Of a DNA stretch of 64,000 bases, positions 8,923 through 17,275 are shown in pieces. The DNA lies in the NCBI RefSeq assembly GCF_013285155.1, contig NZ_JABTEL010000002.1, positions 420,560-484,559 on the forward strand. The letters are read 5' to 3'. The notes under the pieces were generated by a model. It searched no databases, was not told where the DNA came from, and saw nothing but the letters and a program-made list of their open reading frames with translations. Made by a program: the position numbers and the translations under genes. Position 1 is the first letter of the stretch; every line of letters starts with the position of its first letter. The DNA comes from Winogradskyella undariae. GTDB lineage: Bacteria; Bacteroidota; Bacteroidia; Flavobacteriales; Flavobacteriaceae.

Positions 8923-10362
8923 ATGATTTCTAATGCCTCAGCATTCTATTCTTTATTAAAATCTAAATTCCCATTTACGCCAACATCTAAGCAAGATATG
9001 GTGTTAATGCAATTATCTCAGTTTATTTTTGATACTAATAAAAGCTCTATATATTTATTAAAAGGTTATGCCGGTACAGGTAAAACAAGTATAATTGGTA
9101 CTGTGGTTTCTAATCTATGGCAAGCTAAAAAAAGTGCTGTATTATTAGCACCAACTGGTCGTGCTGCCAAGGTGATTTCTAACTACTCTAAGAAAGAGGC
9201 ATTTACCATTCATAAGAAAATATATTTCCCTAAAAAAGATAAAGGTGGTGGTGTCAATTTTGTCATTCAACCTAATAAACATGTTAATACTATTTTCATT
9301 GTAGATGAAGCTTCAATGATTCCAGATACACCTTCAGATTCACAATCATTTGATAGTAATTCGTTACTAGATGATTTAATGTCTTATGTATATTCTGGTC
9401 AAAACTGTAAATTACTTTTAATAGGTGATAAAGCACAGTTACCACCTGTAAAATCTGATTTAAGTCCTGCATTAGATGAAAATAAACTTAGTTTAAATTA
9501 TAATAAGGATGTTATAGGTCTTGAGCTAGACGAAGTGGTAAGACAAGAGCAAGGTTCTGGTATTTTGAGTAATGCAACAGAATTAAGGGCTGTTTTAGAT
9601 TCTAATTTCTACGAAAGTTTTAAATTTGACTTAAATGGTTTCACAGATAGTGTGCGTTTAATTGATGGTTACGAAATCATGGACGCCATTAATGATGCTT
9701 ATAGTGAAGATGGTTACGAAGAAACCGCCATTATTGTTAGAAGTAACAAACGTGCAAATATGTACAACCAGCAAATTCGCCAGCGTATTTTGTTTAATGA
9801 AACAGAACTTTCTTCGGGCGATTATTTAATGGTCGTTAAGAATAACTATTTTTGGATTAAACCAAATACGGAAGCAGGGTTTATTGCCAACGGTGATATT
9901 ATTGAAGTTCTTGAAATATTCAGTATCAAAGAATTATATGGGTTTCGATTTGCTGAAGTAAAAATAAGAATGGTAGATTACCCTAATATGAAACCTTTTG
10001 AAACTGTATTGATTTTAGATACTATTGAAGTTGAAAGTGCTTCATTAAGTTATGAGGAATCTAATAGGTTATATCAAGAAGTTTCAAAGGATTATGAAGA
10101 TGAAACAAAATATAAACGCTTCTTAGGCGTAAAGAATAATAAGTTCTTTAATGCTTTGCAGGTTAAGTTTTCATATGCTATAACCTGTCATAAATCACAA
10201 GGTGGGCAGTGGAATACCATTTTTGTAGAACAACCGTATTTACCAAATGGAATGGATAGAGATTATATTCGTTGGTTGTATACCGCAATTACAAGAGCAA
10301 AAGGAAAACTTTATTTAATTGGTTTTAAGGATGAAATGTTTGTAGAAAAAGAAGAATATTAG
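8923..10362 (+). CDS. RecD-like superfamily 1B DNA helicase
   Basis: ATP-dependent DNA helicase resembling RecD2 and the C-terminal half of exonuclease V alpha. 479 residues. Motifs: Walker A GYAGTGKTS (about 48-56), motif Ia APTGRAAKVI (about 79-88), Walker B VDEASMI (about 126-132), motif III GDKAQLPPV (about 167-175), and the UvrD-type C-terminal block AITCHKSQGGQWNTIFVE (about 421-438) followed by RWLYTAITRAK. RecB and RecC are not nearby, so it probably acts alone. Starting ATG chosen at 8923, about 150 bases from the divergent membrane-protein gene. Confidence 0.88.
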   Translation: MISNASAFYSLLKSKFPFTPTSKQDMVLMQLSQFIFDTNKSSIYLLKGYAGTGKTSIIGTVVSNLWQAKKSAVLLAPTGRAAKVISNYSKKEAFTIHKKIYFPKKDKGGGVNFVIQPNKHVNTIFIVDEASMIPDTPSDSQSFDSNSLLDDLMSYVYSGQNCKLLLIGDKAQLPPVKSDLSPALDENKLSLNYNKDVIGLELDEVVRQEQGSGILSNATELRAVLDSNFYESFKFDLNGFTDSVRLIDGYEIMDAINDAYSEDGYEETAIIVRSNKRANMYNQQIRQRILFNETELSSGDYLMVVKNNYFWIKPNTEAGFIANGDIIEVLEIFSIKELYGFRFAEVKIRMVDYPNMKPFETVLILDTIEVESASLSYEESNRLYQEVSKDYEDETKYKRFLGVKNNKFFNALQVKFSYAITCHKSQGGQWNTIFVEQPYLPNGMDRDYIRWLYTAITRAKGKLYLIGFKDEMFVEKEEY

Positions 10363-10409
10363 AAACATCTCTTTTTGCATTTATGAGCTGATTATAAAAA
10401 TAAGAAATC

Positions 10410-10967
10410 ATGATAGAAACAATTTTAAGTATCTTTTTGGGTATCGGACTTTCGGCTTCAGTAGGTTTTAGAGTGTTTTTACCTTTATTTGCTTTGAGTT
10501 TAGCCGCCTATTTTAATATTTGGGAGTTAAATGAATCTTGGATGTGGATTGGTAGTACAACTGCTGTAATCACACTCGGAATTGCCACTATAGTAGAAAT
10601 TGTGGCTTATTATATACCTGTAGTAGATAATTTATTAGATACCATTGCTATTCCCTTAGCTACAGTTGCGGGGACAGCAATTATGGTTTCTACAGTTGCA
10701 GATTTAAGTCCTGTAATAACTTGGGCTTTAGCTATTATTGCCGGTGGAGGAACTGCTGCTGCCGTAAAAAGTTCTGCAAGTGCTACACGATTGGGTTCTA
10801 CCGTATCGACAGCTGGTTTTGGTAATCCTATTGTTTCAACCCTAGAAACAGGATCCTCCGTCGTAATGTCTATTGTGTCAATCTTTTTACCAATTTTAGC
10901 GATTATTTTAGTTGTCTTTTTATTTTATATCGTTCATAGACTCTATAAAAAGATACGGAGAAATTGA
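10410..10967 (+). CDS. DUF4126 membrane protein
   Basis: 185-residue integral membrane protein with five or so hydrophobic segments (about 3-30, 45-67, 75-97, 105-120, 150-178) and glycine/alanine-rich helices, ending in a basic YKKIRRN tail that should face the cytoplasm. The opening SIFLGIGLSASVGFRVFLPL matches the DUF4126 family. Located 48 bases after the helicase gene on the same strand. No function is known to me. Confidence 0.8.
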   Translation: MIETILSIFLGIGLSASVGFRVFLPLFALSLAAYFNIWELNESWMWIGSTTAVITLGIATIVEIVAYYIPVVDNLLDTIAIPLATVAGTAIMVSTVADLSPVITWALAIIAGGGTAAAVKSSASATRLGSTVSTAGFGNPIVSTLETGSSVVMSIVSIFLPILAIILVVFLFYIVHRLYKKIRRN

Positions 10968-10996
10968 ATGATATTAGCTTTAAAATCTTACTTTTG
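10964..10996 (+). promoter_or_regulatory. Candidate promoter for kdsB unit
   Basis: TTG at 10964-10966 and TACTTTTG at 10989-10996, 22 bases apart, fit the Bacteroidota -33/-7 pattern. Predicted start near 11003 gives a 27-base leader for kdsB. Confidence 0.5.
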
Positions 10997-11029
10997 AAGT
11001 TGAATACTTTCATGACACAAATTACATAG

Positions 11030-11758
11030 ATGAAAATTATATCCATGATTCCTGCACGTTATAGTGCGTCGCGTTTTCCAGGTAAATTAATGCAAAACCT
11101 AGCTGGGAAATCTGTTATCCTTAGAACTTATGAAGCTACCGTAGCCACTAAATTATTTAGTGAAGTCTATGTTGTTACAGATAGTGATATTATTTATAAT
11201 GAGATTGTAAATAACGGAGGAAAAGCTATTATGAGTAAAACAGAGCATGAGTCCGGCAGTGATAGAATAGCAGAAGCTGTAGCAGATGTAGATTGTGATA
11301 TTGTAGTTAATGTACAAGGTGATGAACCTTTTACGGAAGGCGAAAGCTTAGCTAAAGTACTCGATGTTTTTAGAGACGATGAAAAGAAGGAAATTGATTT
11401 AGCTTCTTTAATGGTAGAAATAAAAGATTGGGACGAAATTAATAATCCTAACTCCGTAAAGGTAATTGTAGATCAAGAGAATTTTGCTTTATATTTTTCA
11501 CGTAGTCCAATTCCATATCCTAGAGATAAAGAAGTAGGAGCACGTTATTTTAAACATAAAGGAATTTATGCTTTTAGAAAAGAAGCTTTATTAGATTTTA
11601 CTGTTTTACCTATGAAGTTTCTTGAGGCTTCAGAAAAAATTGAATGTATACGTTATTTAGAATATGGTAAACGCATTAAAATGGTTGAAACCGAGATTCA
11701 AGGTGTAGAAATTGATACACCAGAAGATTTGGAAAAAGCAAAGCGTTTGTGGAAGTAG
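11030..11758 (+). CDS. kdsB: 3-deoxy-manno-octulosonate cytidylyltransferase
   Basis: Activates Kdo (or its 8-amino form) as the CMP-sugar for lipid A core synthesis. 242 residues, usual length. N-terminal nucleotide-binding [15 protein letters not shown] (about 6-20), the QGDEPF metal/CTP motif (about 97-102), [10 protein letters not shown] (about 155-164) and the [10 protein letters not shown] segment (about 176-185) are intact. It overlaps the next gene by 10 bases. A KdnB-like Kdo 8-oxidase lies 1.4 kb downstream. In Shewanella the KdsB paired with KdnA/KdnB prefers 8-amino-Kdo, so the substrate of this enzyme may not be plain Kdo. Confidence 0.95.
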   Translation: MKIISMIPARYSASRFPGKLMQNLAGKSVILRTYEATVATKLFSEVYVVTDSDIIYNEIVNNGGKAIMSKTEHESGSDRIAEAVADVDCDIVVNVQGDEPFTEGESLAKVLDVFRDDEKKEIDLASLMVEIKDWDEINNPNSVKVIVDQENFALYFSRSPIPYPRDKEVGARYFKHKGIYAFRKEALLDFTVLPMKFLEASEKIECIRYLEYGKRIKMVETEIQGVEIDTPEDLEKAKRLWK

Positions 11759-12453
11759 ATTATAAAAACATAAAAGTTATAGGTTTCGATGCCGATGATA
11801 CGCTTTGGGTTAATGAAACCTATTTTAGAGAAGCTGAAGAGGAAGTTGGTGCCTTGTTATCTCATTTTGAAACACCCAATAAAATAGATCAAGAACTTTT
11901 TAAAATTGAAATTAAAAACCTACCAACTTACGGTTACGGTGTAAAAGGTTTTATACTTTCAATGATTGAATTAGCTCTAGAATTATCTAATAATACGGTT
12001 TCTAACGGCATTATTGGCAAAATTTTAGAGATAGGAAAAAGTATGATTAATAAGCCTATTGAATTACTTGAAGGTGTAGAAGAAGTTCTTATTGAGCTTT
12101 CTAAAGATTACAAGTTAATCGTGGTTACAAAAGGAGATTTATTAGATCAAGAACGAAAGTTAGAGAAATCTGGACTTTTAAAACATTTCCACCATATTGA
12201 GGTGTTAAGTGAAAAACACGATACCAATTACAGACAATTATTAAAACGTTTAGATATAGAACCCAAATCATTTTTAATGATAGGGAATTCATTAAAATCA
12301 GATGTTTTACCATTAGTAAAAGTAGGAGCACAGGCAATTCATATGCCGTTTCATACCACATGGCAACATGAAAAAGTTACAAAAAAAGAAGCTAATGGTT
12401 CAGAGTATACAACCGTTGAGAAGTTAACTGAAATTTTAGATTTATTTAATTAA
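11749..12453 (+). CDS. HAD-family hydrolase
   Basis: 234-residue haloacid dehalogenase-type phosphatase. Motif I is GFDADDTLW (about 11-19, nucleophile Asp13), motif II VVTKG (about 123-127), motif III/IV region [18 protein letters not shown] (about 178-195). The helical cap between motifs I and II is type C1, as in phosphoglycolate-phosphatase-like enzymes. The GTG start lies inside the end of kdsB (10-base overlap), indicating coupled translation. It is tempting to see it as the Kdo-8-phosphate phosphatase (KdsC), but KdsC is capless and shorter, so I do not assign that role. Confidence 0.8.
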   Translation: MEVDYKNIKVIGFDADDTLWVNETYFREAEEEVGALLSHFETPNKIDQELFKIEIKNLPTYGYGVKGFILSMIELALELSNNTVSNGIIGKILEIGKSMINKPIELLEGVEEVLIELSKDYKLIVVTKGDLLDQERKLEKSGLLKHFHHIEVLSEKHDTNYRQLLKRLDIEPKSFLMIGNSLKSDVLPLVKVGAQAIHMPFHTTWQHEKVTKKEANGSEYTTVEKLTEILDLFN

Positions 12454-12456
12454 GAT

Positions 12457-13080
12457 TTGAAAATAATCAATAAGCATACCTGGAATAGACGTCCTCATTT
12501 TGAGTTTTTTAACACATTTGTAGATCCTTTTTTTAGTGTCAGTTTTAAGGTAGACGTAACTAAAGCTTATCAGTTTTCAAAGGTTAATAATGTGTCTTTT
12601 TTTGTTACATATTTACATGCAACCATGAAAGCTATAAACGAAGTTGAAAATTTTAGATATAGAATAAATGAGGCTAATGATGTTGTTGTATTTGATACAA
12701 TTCATGCGGCTCCAACAATATTAAGGCCTAATAAAACATTTGGATTTTCGTTTGTTAATTATGAAGAAGATATTTTTAAGTTTCAAGCTAATTTTTTAAA
12801 AGAGAAAGAAAGAGTATTTAATACAAATGGTTTGTTTTCAACCGTGAACTCTATGGATTGTGTGCACTGTTCATCTTTACCATGGATAGATTTCACTGGA
12901 CATAAAGAACCGTTTAAGGGAGATAAAGATTCCATACCTAAATTAGCCTTTAGTAAAATGAAAAATTTAAGCTCAAAAAAAGAAATACAAGTAGCTATCA
13001 GTGTTAACCATGCATTGGTAGATGGCTACCATGTTGGACTTTTTAATGAAAGGTTACAATTTCATTTAAATTGTCAATAA
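12457..13080 (+). CDS. Chloramphenicol acetyltransferase-like acyltransferase
   Basis: 207 residues with the CAT fold signatures: RRPHFEFF near the N-terminus (about 11-18), SSLPWIDFTGHK (about 136-147), and the catalytic block NHALVDGYHVG (about 187-197), in which the H-x3-D-G pair used for acetyl transfer is complete although the preceding histidine of the usual HH is Asn. The length is close to type A CATs. The TTG start is 4 bases after the HAD gene, so it rides on the kdsB transcript. It may acetylate chloramphenicol or another hydroxyl substrate; the chromosomal operon position suggests a housekeeping role. Confidence 0.75.
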   Translation: MKIINKHTWNRRPHFEFFNTFVDPFFSVSFKVDVTKAYQFSKVNNVSFFVTYLHATMKAINEVENFRYRINEANDVVVFDTIHAAPTILRPNKTFGFSFVNYEEDIFKFQANFLKEKERVFNTNGLFSTVNSMDCVHCSSLPWIDFTGHKEPFKGDKDSIPKLAFSKMKNLSSKKEIQVAISVNHALVDGYHVGLFNERLQFHLNCQ

Positions 13081-13096
13081 ATAGAAACTAAGTTAT

Positions 13097-13104
13097 TATT
13101 TTTG
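13097..13104 (+). promoter_or_regulatory. Candidate kdnB promoter -7 box
   Basis: TATTTTTG matches TAnnTTTG; a TTTG at 13070-13073 could be the -33 box at a slightly long spacing. The leader before the ATG at 13122 would be very short (about 11 bases). Confidence 0.4.
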
Positions 13105-13121
13105 TTAAAGATATAAAGTAA

Positions 13122-14204
13122 ATGAAATTCAAAAATTATCCAATGGTGTCCAGCGTTGTCTTTGGGCGAGGAAGTTTTAATCAACTTGATGAAATTCTAG
13201 CAACAAAACGAAAAGGACAAAATGCACCATTTATATTTTATGTTGATGATGTTTTTAAAGGCAATCATTGGCTAACTTCTAGAATAACACTATCCTATAA
13301 AGATAAAATAGTGTATGTGCCAACTTTACATGAGCCTTCTACAGATCAAATAGATCAATTGGTTGAAGATGTTATTTTAGAGCACAGTGAATTACCATCG
13401 GGAATTATTGGTATTGGTGGAGGTATTGTTTTAGATACTTCAAAAGCGGTGTCTTTAATGCTTACCAACAAGGGAGAATCTAAAGATTATCAAGGTTGGG
13501 ATTTAATTAAGCAACCTTCAATATACCATGTTGGTATTCCTACACTATCAGGAACAGGAGCTGAAGTTTCTAGAACAACGATTTTAACAGGGCCTGTAAG
13601 GAAATTAGGGATAAATAGTGATTACACACCTTTTGATCAGGTTATTTTAGATCCTGAATTAACTAAAGACGTGCCAAGAGATCAATGGTTTTTTACAGGG
13701 ATGGACTGTTATATACATTGTATAGAGTCTTTAACCGGTACTTACTTAAATGCATTTAGTCAAAGTTATGGTGAAAAAGCATTAGAATTATGTAAAGAGA
13801 TCTTTTTAGAAGATACGCTTAGTAAAGAAGAAGCACAAGATAAGTTAATGATGGCATCTTGGCACGGAGGTATGAGTATTGCTTACTCTCAAGTAGGTGT
13901 TGCACATGCAATGAGTTATGGTTTAGGTTACCTTTTAGGGATTAAGCACGGTGTAGGTAACTGTATTGTTTTTGATCATTTAGAAGATTATTACCCTGAA
14001 GGTGTTGCCATCTTTAAGCAGATGAAAGCCAAGCATAATATTCAATTACCTCAAGGTATTTGTGCCGATTTAAGCCAAGATCAATTTGATAAAATGATTG
14101 ATGTTGCTTTGAGTTTAGAGCCACTTTGGGAAAATGCAATTGGAAAAAATTGGAAAACAATTATAACAAGACAAAAACTACTAGATCTGTATAAAAAGAT
14201 GTAA
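13122..14204 (+). CDS. kdnB: Iron-containing alcohol dehydrogenase family; probable Kdo 8-oxidase
   Basis: Probably oxidises the C8 hydroxyl of 3-deoxy-D-manno-octulosonate to the aldehyde, the first step towards 8-amino-Kdo. 360 residues. The NAD-binding GIGGGIVLDTSKAVSLML (about 97-114), the YQGWDLIKQP segment (about 123-132), GIPTLSGTGAEVSRT and the metal ligands in MDCYIHCIES, VGVAHAMSYG and GIKHGVGN are intact. The FGRGSFNQLDEIL start, YQGWDLIK and FTGMDCYIHC segments match my memory of Shewanella KdnB closely, and the kdsB gene nearby fits. The partner aminotransferase KdnA is not in the window. If the KdnB call is wrong it is still a group III metal-dependent alcohol dehydrogenase. Confidence 0.82.
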   Translation: MKFKNYPMVSSVVFGRGSFNQLDEILATKRKGQNAPFIFYVDDVFKGNHWLTSRITLSYKDKIVYVPTLHEPSTDQIDQLVEDVILEHSELPSGIIGIGGGIVLDTSKAVSLMLTNKGESKDYQGWDLIKQPSIYHVGIPTLSGTGAEVSRTTILTGPVRKLGINSDYTPFDQVILDPELTKDVPRDQWFFTGMDCYIHCIESLTGTYLNAFSQSYGEKALELCKEIFLEDTLSKEEAQDKLMMASWHGGMSIAYSQVGVAHAMSYGLGYLLGIKHGVGNCIVFDHLEDYYPEGVAIFKQMKAKHNIQLPQGICADLSQDQFDKMIDVALSLEPLWENAIGKNWKTIITRQKLLDLYKKM

Positions 14205-14264
14205 TTCTTAAAAAGTATTACCCTTAATTAGGGCTTAATAAATTAATTTAATACATAGTTCTAG

Positions 14265-14819
14265 ATGCGCTGGTTAGCAAAATTTATATACTTCAAATTA
14301 TTAGGGTGGAAAGTAGTAGGTAATACTAACTTTTCAAAAGATAACCTAAAAAAATCTATTATAATTGCGGTGCCGCATACCAGTTGGCACGATTTCTATA
14401 TTGGTGTACTACTTAGAAAAATAGCAGATGTTAAAACTAATTTTGTTGGTAAGAAAGAATTATTTGTTTGGCCTTTAGGCTATTATTTCAGAGCTGTTGG
14501 TGGACGATCACTAGATAGAACTTCTGGGCAGAATAAGGTAGATGCAATAGCGAAATTATTTGAGTCAACAGATGAGTTTAGACTAACATTAGCGCCAGAA
14601 GGAACAAGAAAAAAAGTTAAAGAGTGGAAAACAGGATTCTATTACATTGCTAAAAAAGCAAATGTGCCCATTATTATGTTTACTATGGATTTTAAGAATA
14701 AGCAAAATAAGATTTCAGAACCTTTTTATCCAACCGATGATATTGATGCGGATTTTAAAGCCATGAAAACCTTTTTTAAAGGTGTGGAAGGAAAGGTTAA
14801 GGAATATAGTTACGATTAA
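14265..14819 (+). CDS. Lysophospholipid acyltransferase family protein (PlsC-like)
   Basis: 184 residues. Contains the acyltransferase motif I PHTSWHDFY (H-x4-D, about 38-46), motif II-like GGRSLDRTSG (about 78-87) and the phosphate-binding APEGTRKK (about 109-116). Smaller than the 240-residue PlsC enzymes and lacking a clear membrane helix, it resembles short PlsC-like proteins that acylate lysophospholipids or other lipids. It follows kdnB by 60 bases on the same strand and is closed by a terminator, so it may belong to the envelope-lipid group that starts with kdsB. Confidence 0.8.
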   Translation: MRWLAKFIYFKLLGWKVVGNTNFSKDNLKKSIIIAVPHTSWHDFYIGVLLRKIADVKTNFVGKKELFVWPLGYYFRAVGGRSLDRTSGQNKVDAIAKLFESTDEFRLTLAPEGTRKKVKEWKTGFYYIAKKANVPIIMFTMDFKNKQNKISEPFYPTDDIDADFKAMKTFFKGVEGKVKEYSYD

Positions 14820-14860
14820 TATAACGAGATTAAATATTAGCTTATTTTGAGCCAAACAAT

Positions 14861-14888
14861 AAAAAGCTGTCTAATTAGACAGCTTTTT
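14861..14888. terminator. Bidirectional intrinsic terminator
   Basis: 14-base perfect inverted repeat (14861-14874 with 14875-14888) with A-run and T-run arms, between the convergent acyltransferase and NTF2-like genes. It overlaps the last codons of the minus-strand gene. Confidence 0.75.
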
Positions 14889-15347
14889 CTTTACGATATA
14901 AGCATCTAAGGCAGAATTTGTCTGAACCTGAACTTTGTTTTTAAAGAATTTCATTCCTCCAAATAAAAGTCCCTTAATTCCCATAGCTTGTTTTGCCCAT
15001 TTGTGTAAGTTAAATTCATCCGTATGCTTTATGATTAACCCATCTTTAAATTCAAATGAGGCATCAACTTTATTATGAACTTTTCGTCCTGTTTTGCTAA
15101 AAACGTATTTAGCTTCCCAGTGTGCAGAACCGTTATTTTCTGTAGTTTCTATTTTTGAAAATTCAACACTAAAGTTATCTCCATTTTGTGATCCACATAA
15201 CATTAACCACATTGCTTTGGCACGTTCTCCTTCTAAAATACCAAAAGTAGGATCTTTAAATACTACATCGTCATGGTAGCAAGAAGCCATTGTTGGACCA
15301 TCACAATTATTTAAAGCAGTATAAAATGTTTCTAAGATGTTTTTCAT
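14871..15347 (-). CDS. NTF2-like / SnoaL-type protein
   Basis: 158 residues of the nuclear transport factor 2 fold: an N-terminal helix (ILETFYTALNNCDGPTMASCYHDDVVFKDPTFG) then long strands with HWEAKYVFSKTGRKVHNKVDASFEFKDGLI and a C-terminal helix. Such proteins are cone-shaped, small-molecule-binding or isomerase domains; the catalytic residues are not fixed, so function cannot be read off. It stands alone on the minus strand, with a terminator at its end. Confidence 0.75.
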   Translation of the reverse strand: MKNILETFYTALNNCDGPTMASCYHDDVVFKDPTFGILEGERAKAMWLMLCGSQNGDNFSVEFSKIETTENNGSAHWEAKYVFSKTGRKVHNKVDASFEFKDGLIIKHTDEFNLHKWAKQAMGIKGLLFGGMKFFKNKVQVQTNSALDAYIVKKKLSN

Positions 15348-15452
15348 GAAATAATGATAATTAATTATAAAACCAGCTATTATAAATATACGTAGGTATA
15401 GTGTTGTTATTTCTAATTCTCTTATCGAATGGGATCTAATTGCTATGAAAAG

Positions 15453-15486
15453 GAAATGGTCGTCTAAATATAAGATGACCTTTTTT
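15453..15486. terminator. Possible terminator hairpin
   Basis: GGTCGTCT (15458-15465) pairs with AGATGACC (15473-15480) with one G-U, followed on the plus strand by a T-run. On the minus strand, where the neighbouring lipoprotein gene ends, the tail is only moderately T-rich. Confidence 0.45.
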
Positions 15487-15931
15487 ATTCAATAATAATT
15501 TTATTTCTAAAACCTATATCTGTACGTTCGTCAAATATAAAATCAAAATAACTAGCGCTTCTTTGTGCTCCAATAATAACTGTTGTAGCTCTACCAATTT
15601 CAAATCCAGATTTATTATATACTTTGGCAGTTACATTGTCTTTAAAATTTTCCTGAAAAATAAGATATAAAGTAAGTTTGTTTTTCTTGTTATTAGATTG
15701 GCTATCTATGCTATAAGTTCCGGTTTTTAAGCCTTTATTTTTTAGGCTTTCAGAGAGCTCAATTTTACAATCTAAAGTATTATCTACTCCTTTAGAAATA
15801 CCATCAAAAAATTCTGTAGCAGTTTCTCCAACAACTTCTCCACCTCTGTTAATACCTTCTTTGGTTTTGTCAGCAAGGCGGTTACAAGAGAAAAAAATTA
15901 AGAGCAAAGTAATTGATAGGTATGTTTTCAA
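15485..15931 (-). CDS. Hypothetical lipoprotein
   Basis: 148 residues. A short signal peptide ends in a lipobox (LLIFFSC, Cys16). The mature part begins with a helical, charged segment (about 17-50: KTKEGINRGGEVVGETATEFFDGISKGVD) followed by strands. No recognised family. It is 35 bases downstream of the membrane acyltransferase gene on the same strand. Possible weak terminator sequence follows at 15453-15477. Confidence 0.7.
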   Translation of the reverse strand: MKTYLSITLLLIFFSCNRLADKTKEGINRGGEVVGETATEFFDGISKGVDNTLDCKIELSESLKNKGLKTGTYSIDSQSNNKKNKLTLYLIFQENFKDNVTAKVYNKSGFEIGRATTVIIGAQRSASYFDFIFDERTDIGFRNKIIIE

Positions 15932-15966
15932 AATTGCGTTTTTTATTTAAAAATGATTTTATCAGA

Positions 15967-17055
15967 CTATTTATTTATTCGGTCCATTAGTTTCTGTATG
16001 TTAAAATACAAAAAAGCATTTGTTTTAACATAGTAAAAGGAAATGAAGCAGACAACAGCAAGAAAAATTATAGCTCCTATAATAGCTTGTAAAGGATCTA
16101 GTGATCGTCCAATAATTGTGTTTAAGCCAAGTCCTGTAAAACTACCATAAATGATAATAAAGTGAATTACATAAATTGATAATGTCTTTTGACCAATTCT
16201 TAGAACTAGCGGTTGTTTAACATAGTTTTCAGCTAAATAAAATATAGAGAATATCACTAAGACATTTCCTAGCCTAATAAATAAATAATTGTAGATAGCA
16301 ATTTCTGTAAATAAAGGGATATTAAAAATTGAATCAATAAGCAGAAATAAATCAGACGATAAATGAATTAAGATTATCCCTACAATAAAAAAGCTAGATA
16401 CAATAGTTGTCTTAAATTTAGGATGCTCTATATATTTATAAAATAAAGTTGAAATAAAAGCTCCAAAAGCAACATAGCCAAACCAAGGAATAATATTAAA
16501 CACAGAACCATTTGCTTTAATAAAATAGTTTGAAATAAATAAAGGGATTCCAGGTAATTCTAAGGTTCTATAAAGCGGTTCTGTTATAAAAATAGAGAAG
16601 CCTAATACAAACATTGTGATAGAGAATAGTAATGTTTTTTTCAAGACTAGCTTATAGATAAATACAATTAAAATTAAAGATAATCCAATACATTGTAAGA
16701 CATCAACAACAAGGAAGTAATCGTTGAATATCCCTAAAAACCATTCAAAAATAGGAGCTCGTAATAAATAGCCTATGCCAATAAGCATCAAACCTCTACT
16801 TAGCCCTTTGTGAATGCGCTCTTTAATTTTTCCTTTTTGTTTCGCTTTAATTAATAAAAAAGAAAAGATAAGACCAGAAATAGTGAAAAAAGTAGGAGCT
16901 GTAATTCCTCTAAAATACTCCCAAATTCTATATGCTGTATAGCTATGATCTCTGTAGGTCGTTTCTAAAAGTGTATCTATGAAGTGACCTTGTAACATCA
17001 TTAGGATAGCAAATGCTCTTACAGCATCAATAAAGTATAGTCGATTGGTACTCAA
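15967..17055 (-). CDS. Multi-pass membrane acyltransferase (heparan-alpha-glucosaminide N-acetyltransferase-like)
   Basis: 362 residues with about ten hydrophobic segments. The N-terminal block YFIDAVRAFAILMMLQGHFID, with Arg and His near the end of helix 1, and PTFFTISGLIFSFLL in helix 2 are the signatures of the DUF1624/acyltransferase-3 group, which transfer acyl groups across the membrane to sugars or lipids. Start is a TTG at 17055; a -7-like TACCTTTA (minus strand, 17074-17081) lies just upstream. The substrate is unknown; cell-surface glycan decoration is likely. Confidence 0.75.
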   Translation of the reverse strand: MSTNRLYFIDAVRAFAILMMLQGHFIDTLLETTYRDHSYTAYRIWEYFRGITAPTFFTISGLIFSFLLIKAKQKGKIKERIHKGLSRGLMLIGIGYLLRAPIFEWFLGIFNDYFLVVDVLQCIGLSLILIVFIYKLVLKKTLLFSITMFVLGFSIFITEPLYRTLELPGIPLFISNYFIKANGSVFNIIPWFGYVAFGAFISTLFYKYIEHPKFKTTIVSSFFIVGIILIHLSSDLFLLIDSIFNIPLFTEIAIYNYLFIRLGNVLVIFSIFYLAENYVKQPLVLRIGQKTLSIYVIHFIIIYGSFTGLGLNTIIGRSLDPLQAIIGAIIFLAVVCFISFYYVKTNAFLYFNIQKLMDRINK

Positions 17056-17275
17056 AAATTAGTTTTTGGAGTGTAAAGGTAGTTTTTTGTGTTGAAATTA
17101 AAATTTTTTGTGTTTCAAAATTAAATAAGATATGAGATGATATGAAAACACAGATTTATTATAAGGTTTTTAAGAGTAATAAAATTATAAAATGTTACCT
17201 TAGTAGATGTAAAAAAATAGCGTTTTTACTTACAAATAAAGAACTAATAAATCAACAACAAAATATTTACTTATC

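Noticed and set aside
11749..12453. HAD gene as KdsC (Kdo-8-phosphate phosphatase)
   Set aside because: It has a helical cap domain and is longer than the capless KdsC family; the kdsB linkage alone is not enough.
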